Shown here: in pieces, positions 5,537-7,157 of the stretch
How the letters are laid out: every line of letters starts with the position of its first letter
How positions within the stretch are numbered: the first letter of the stretch is position 1
NCBI GenBank assembly: GCA_017382915.1
Contig: JAFNZJ010000119.1
Location: 1 to 7,157 of the forward strand
Direction of reading: 5' to 3'
DNA length: 7,157 nucleotides
From: Clostridia bacterium
GTDB taxonomy: Bacteria > Bacillota > Clostridia > Oscillospirales > Acutalibacteraceae
Notes under the pieces: model-generated
What the model was told of the DNA's origin: nothing
The model's input: the letters and a program-made list of their open reading frames with translations, nothing else
Database searches by the model: none
Translations under genes and position numbers: made by a program

Positions 5537-6081
5537 ACCTTTAGTTTTTTTGCCTTTTGGTGTTTTTTGGCGATAAAGGACAAAACAATTTTATAACCGG
5601 CCAACATAATTAAAATGCCGATTGCTACCCCAACTAAATCAATAAAAACATCCAAAACTTCACTGGTCCTACCCGCTACGAATAGTTGGTGAATTTCATC
5701 GCTGGCGCCGTATAATCCACCTACCAAAAGCACAAGTAATGCCTTTTGCCAAACCTTTTTAATGGGGTCATAAAAGGTGGCGGCACCAAACGCACAAAAG
5801 CCAAGGGCCGCATAAAGCACGATATGGGCAATTTTTCTTATAGATTCACTTATAAATCTTATAAAGCTTTCGGCAGTTTTATTTTCAACCTTTTCTATAA
5901 CATTGCCAATAATTTCTTTGCCCGTTTCACGGACAGAAGATGATAGCTCATCCGACTTGGTAGCAGTTTGGGATGAAAAGCAAAATATTACAATCATAAC
6001 TATAATTGTGGCCGCCAAAAACGCCCAAAACAGCACCCTGCGGCGGGGCGATAAAGATACTTTATTTAATAGGTTTTTCAT
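5533..6081 (-). CDS. VanZ family membrane protein
   Basis: Small integral membrane protein of 182 residues with the VanZ-like (PF04892-type) pattern. The first membrane segment (about 16-37) ends in FCFSSQ. A hydrophilic, partly helical insertion follows (38-80). Next come R82-K83-x2-H86 with Y90, then Y124-xxx-DEIHQLFVAGR (128-138), and D144, D148 and the glycines of DLVGVAIG. Further membrane segments lie at about 84-103, 113-134 and 145-167, and the C-terminal tail is lysine-rich and probably cytoplasmic. VanZ of the Tn1546 vancomycin cluster gives low-level teicoplanin resistance, but most chromosomal homologues have no known function and no resistance role is claimed here. The ATG overlaps the protease stop codon as ATGA, with GGGGTG five bases upstream, so translation is likely coupled to the S41 protease gene. 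Its TGA stop overlaps a TTGACA motif. Confidence 0.9.
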   Translation of the reverse strand: MKNLLNKVSLSPRRRVLFWAFLAATIIVMIVIFCFSSQTATKSDELSSSVRETGKEIIGNVIEKVENKTAESFIRFISESIRKIAHIVLYAALGFCAFGAATFYDPIKKVWQKALLVLLVGGLYGASDEIHQLFVAGRTSEVLDVFIDLVGVAIGILIMLAGYKIVLSFIAKKHQKAKKLKV

Positions 6082-7157
6082 TTTGTCACCCCGTTTAAAT
6101 GCTCTACTGCCTTTTTAATATATGGGTCGTTATTGCCCAATATATATGGATTTTTTGCCTGCTCATCAGTAAAGGATACCTCATAATCGGGTGTAAGTCC
6201 TTTGCCGTTAAAGCTGTTGCCGCTTGGTGGTAAAAACTCACCAACCGTAAAGCGAACGCAGGAATCATCACTTAAAAAATAGGTGCGCTGAACAACACCC
6301 TTACCAAAGGTGGTATTACCAATAAGCACCGCTTTTTCACTGTCTCTTACCGCCGCGGCAAAAAGCTCGGCCGCGCTTGCGGTATCACCATCCACCAAAA
6401 CGGTTATGGGCAGTTCAGTTTTTTGAGCGTCAGATGTGGCATTAACCTCTTTACTGCCGTCAGCATAAACGGTGGTCATAATATTACACTTGCCAACCAG
6501 TGTATCAAGCACCTTACATACCGAATCAACAGTGCCGCCACCATTACCGCGCATATCAAAAATCAGTCCCTTAACATCCTGCTTTAAAAATTCAAAATAA
6601 GCCTTTTCAAACTGCTCAAAGGTGGCTTCATTAAAAGCAGTAAAACAAAAATAACCGTAATTTAAAACCTTTTTTGCATATACAGTTTGCCTTGTAAAAT
6701 CTTTATATTCCACCTTTATTTTTAAGGTTTTATCGCCACGCAGCAGTGTAATGTCGGCCGTTTTGCCAATTTCACGCTTAATGGACTTAACCGCCGCCGT
6801 ATACCCTAATTGCTTTACGGTTTTACCGTCAATGGCGGTTATTAAGTCACCTATTTTTATGCCGACTTTACTTGCGGGACTATCTTCATCCACCCTGAAT
6901 ACTGCAAGGGCGGCCTTTTCTTCATCATAATAAACAGTAACACCTATGCCCTGCATATTACCTTCAAATGAGTCAGATACCGCCACGGCATCCTCTGCGC
7001 TTTTATAAAAGCCGTATTTATCATCCAGCGCCTTAATATAGGCCGATGCCAATGCGTTATCAAGCGCCTGCTCATCAACCTCACCCGAATAATACTTTTT
7101 AACCAAAGCATCAATTTCACTAAGCTTTTGGGATGGGGCGGGATAAAAAGATTTATA
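6078..7157 (-). CDS. carboxy-terminal processing protease (S41 family), 5'-truncated by the window edge
   Basis: PDZ-containing serine protease of the CtpA/CtpB/Prc group, normally anchored in or secreted across the membrane, where it trims C-termini of envelope proteins. 359 residues are visible and the reading frame stays open to base 7157, so the true N-terminus (signal/anchor) is missing. The TTG at 7106 is not a credible start. In visible numbering, an N-terminal helical region with LDDKYGFY precedes the PDZ domain (about 68-135, MQGIGVTV through GDLITAIDGK). The S41 domain has FDMRGNGGG (200-208), the nucleophile S261 in DGDTASAAELFA, and K286 with Q290 in TFGKGVVQ, the Ser-Lys-Gln arrangement of active members. 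The ending LTPDYEV plus a short tail is typical. It shares a 4-bp overlap with the VanZ-family gene downstream. In clostridia such genes often follow ftsEX and a peptidoglycan hydrolase, which cannot be checked here. Confidence 0.95.
   Translation of the reverse strand, partial: YKSFYPAPSQKLSEIDALVKKYYSGEVDEQALDNALASAYIKALDDKYGFYKSAEDAVAVSDSFEGNMQGIGVTVYYDEEKAALAVFRVDEDSPASKVGIKIGDLITAIDGKTVKQLGYTAAVKSIKREIGKTADITLLRGDKTLKIKVEYKDFTRQTVYAKKVLNYGYFCFTAFNEATFEQFEKAYFEFLKQDVKGLIFDMRGNGGGTVDSVCKVLDTLVGKCNIMTTVYADGSKEVNATSDAQKTELPITVLVDGDTASAAELFAAAVRDSEKAVLIGNTTFGKGVVQRTYFLSDDSCVRFTVGEFLPPSGNSFNGKGLTPDYEVSFTDEQAKNPYILGNNDPYIKKAVEHLNGVTK

Noticed and set aside
5533..6081. Glycopeptide resistance gene vanZ
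   Set aside because: Only the broad VanZ-family motifs are present, and there are no other van genes nearby. Most such homologues are not resistance determinants.
7104..7106. TTG at 7106 as the start of the S41 protease
   Set aside because: The frame stays open to the window edge with plausible protein sequence, no ribosome site precedes it, and the family needs an N-terminal signal or anchor.

Overview
The window looks like an ordinary chromosomal stretch from a low-to-moderate GC Firmicute, most likely a gut-type clostridium. The grounds are the Bacillus/Clostridium-type LexA and its SOS-box form, a Pol I with a decayed proofreading domain, strong AGGAGG-like ribosome sites and sigma-A-like promoters. 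The taxonomic placement is inference. All seven genes lie on the minus strand, so transcription runs from high to low coordinates.

Right part (7157 down to 4783): a 5'-truncated carboxy-terminal processing protease (S41/CtpA type) runs off the window edge. It overlaps a VanZ-family membrane protein gene by four bases (ATGA). After a 72-bp AT-rich gap comes an unrecognised 225-residue protein with beta-propeller-like repeats, closed by a clear intrinsic terminator at 4758-4778.

Middle part (4748 down to 2814): a promoter with a LexA-box-like palindrome drives a compact set, lexA (TTG start), then a DUF1624/HGSNAT-like membrane acyltransferase, then rnhA (RNase HI). At both internal junctions the stop codon of one gene overlaps the ribosome site of the next. 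A strong intrinsic terminator follows rnhA. LexA probably represses its own operon, which would place RNase HI and a membrane acyltransferase under SOS control.

Left part (2778 down to 1): polA has its own near-consensus promoter (GTGACA, 17 bp, TATAAT) and encodes an 857-residue DNA polymerase I with an intact 5' nuclease, a degenerate 3'-5' exonuclease and an intact polymerase domain. Its stop codon is followed almost at once by an 83-bp, nearly unbroken hairpin (60-142) of unknown role. Its imperfect pairs are mostly G-U if read as a plus-strand RNA. This is the least explained element here.

No mobile element genes, CRISPR array, tRNA or rRNA were seen. I did not find a convincing new multi-gene system. 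The most interesting leads are the hairpin, the lexA-acyltransferase-rnhA operon and the unknown propeller-like protein.
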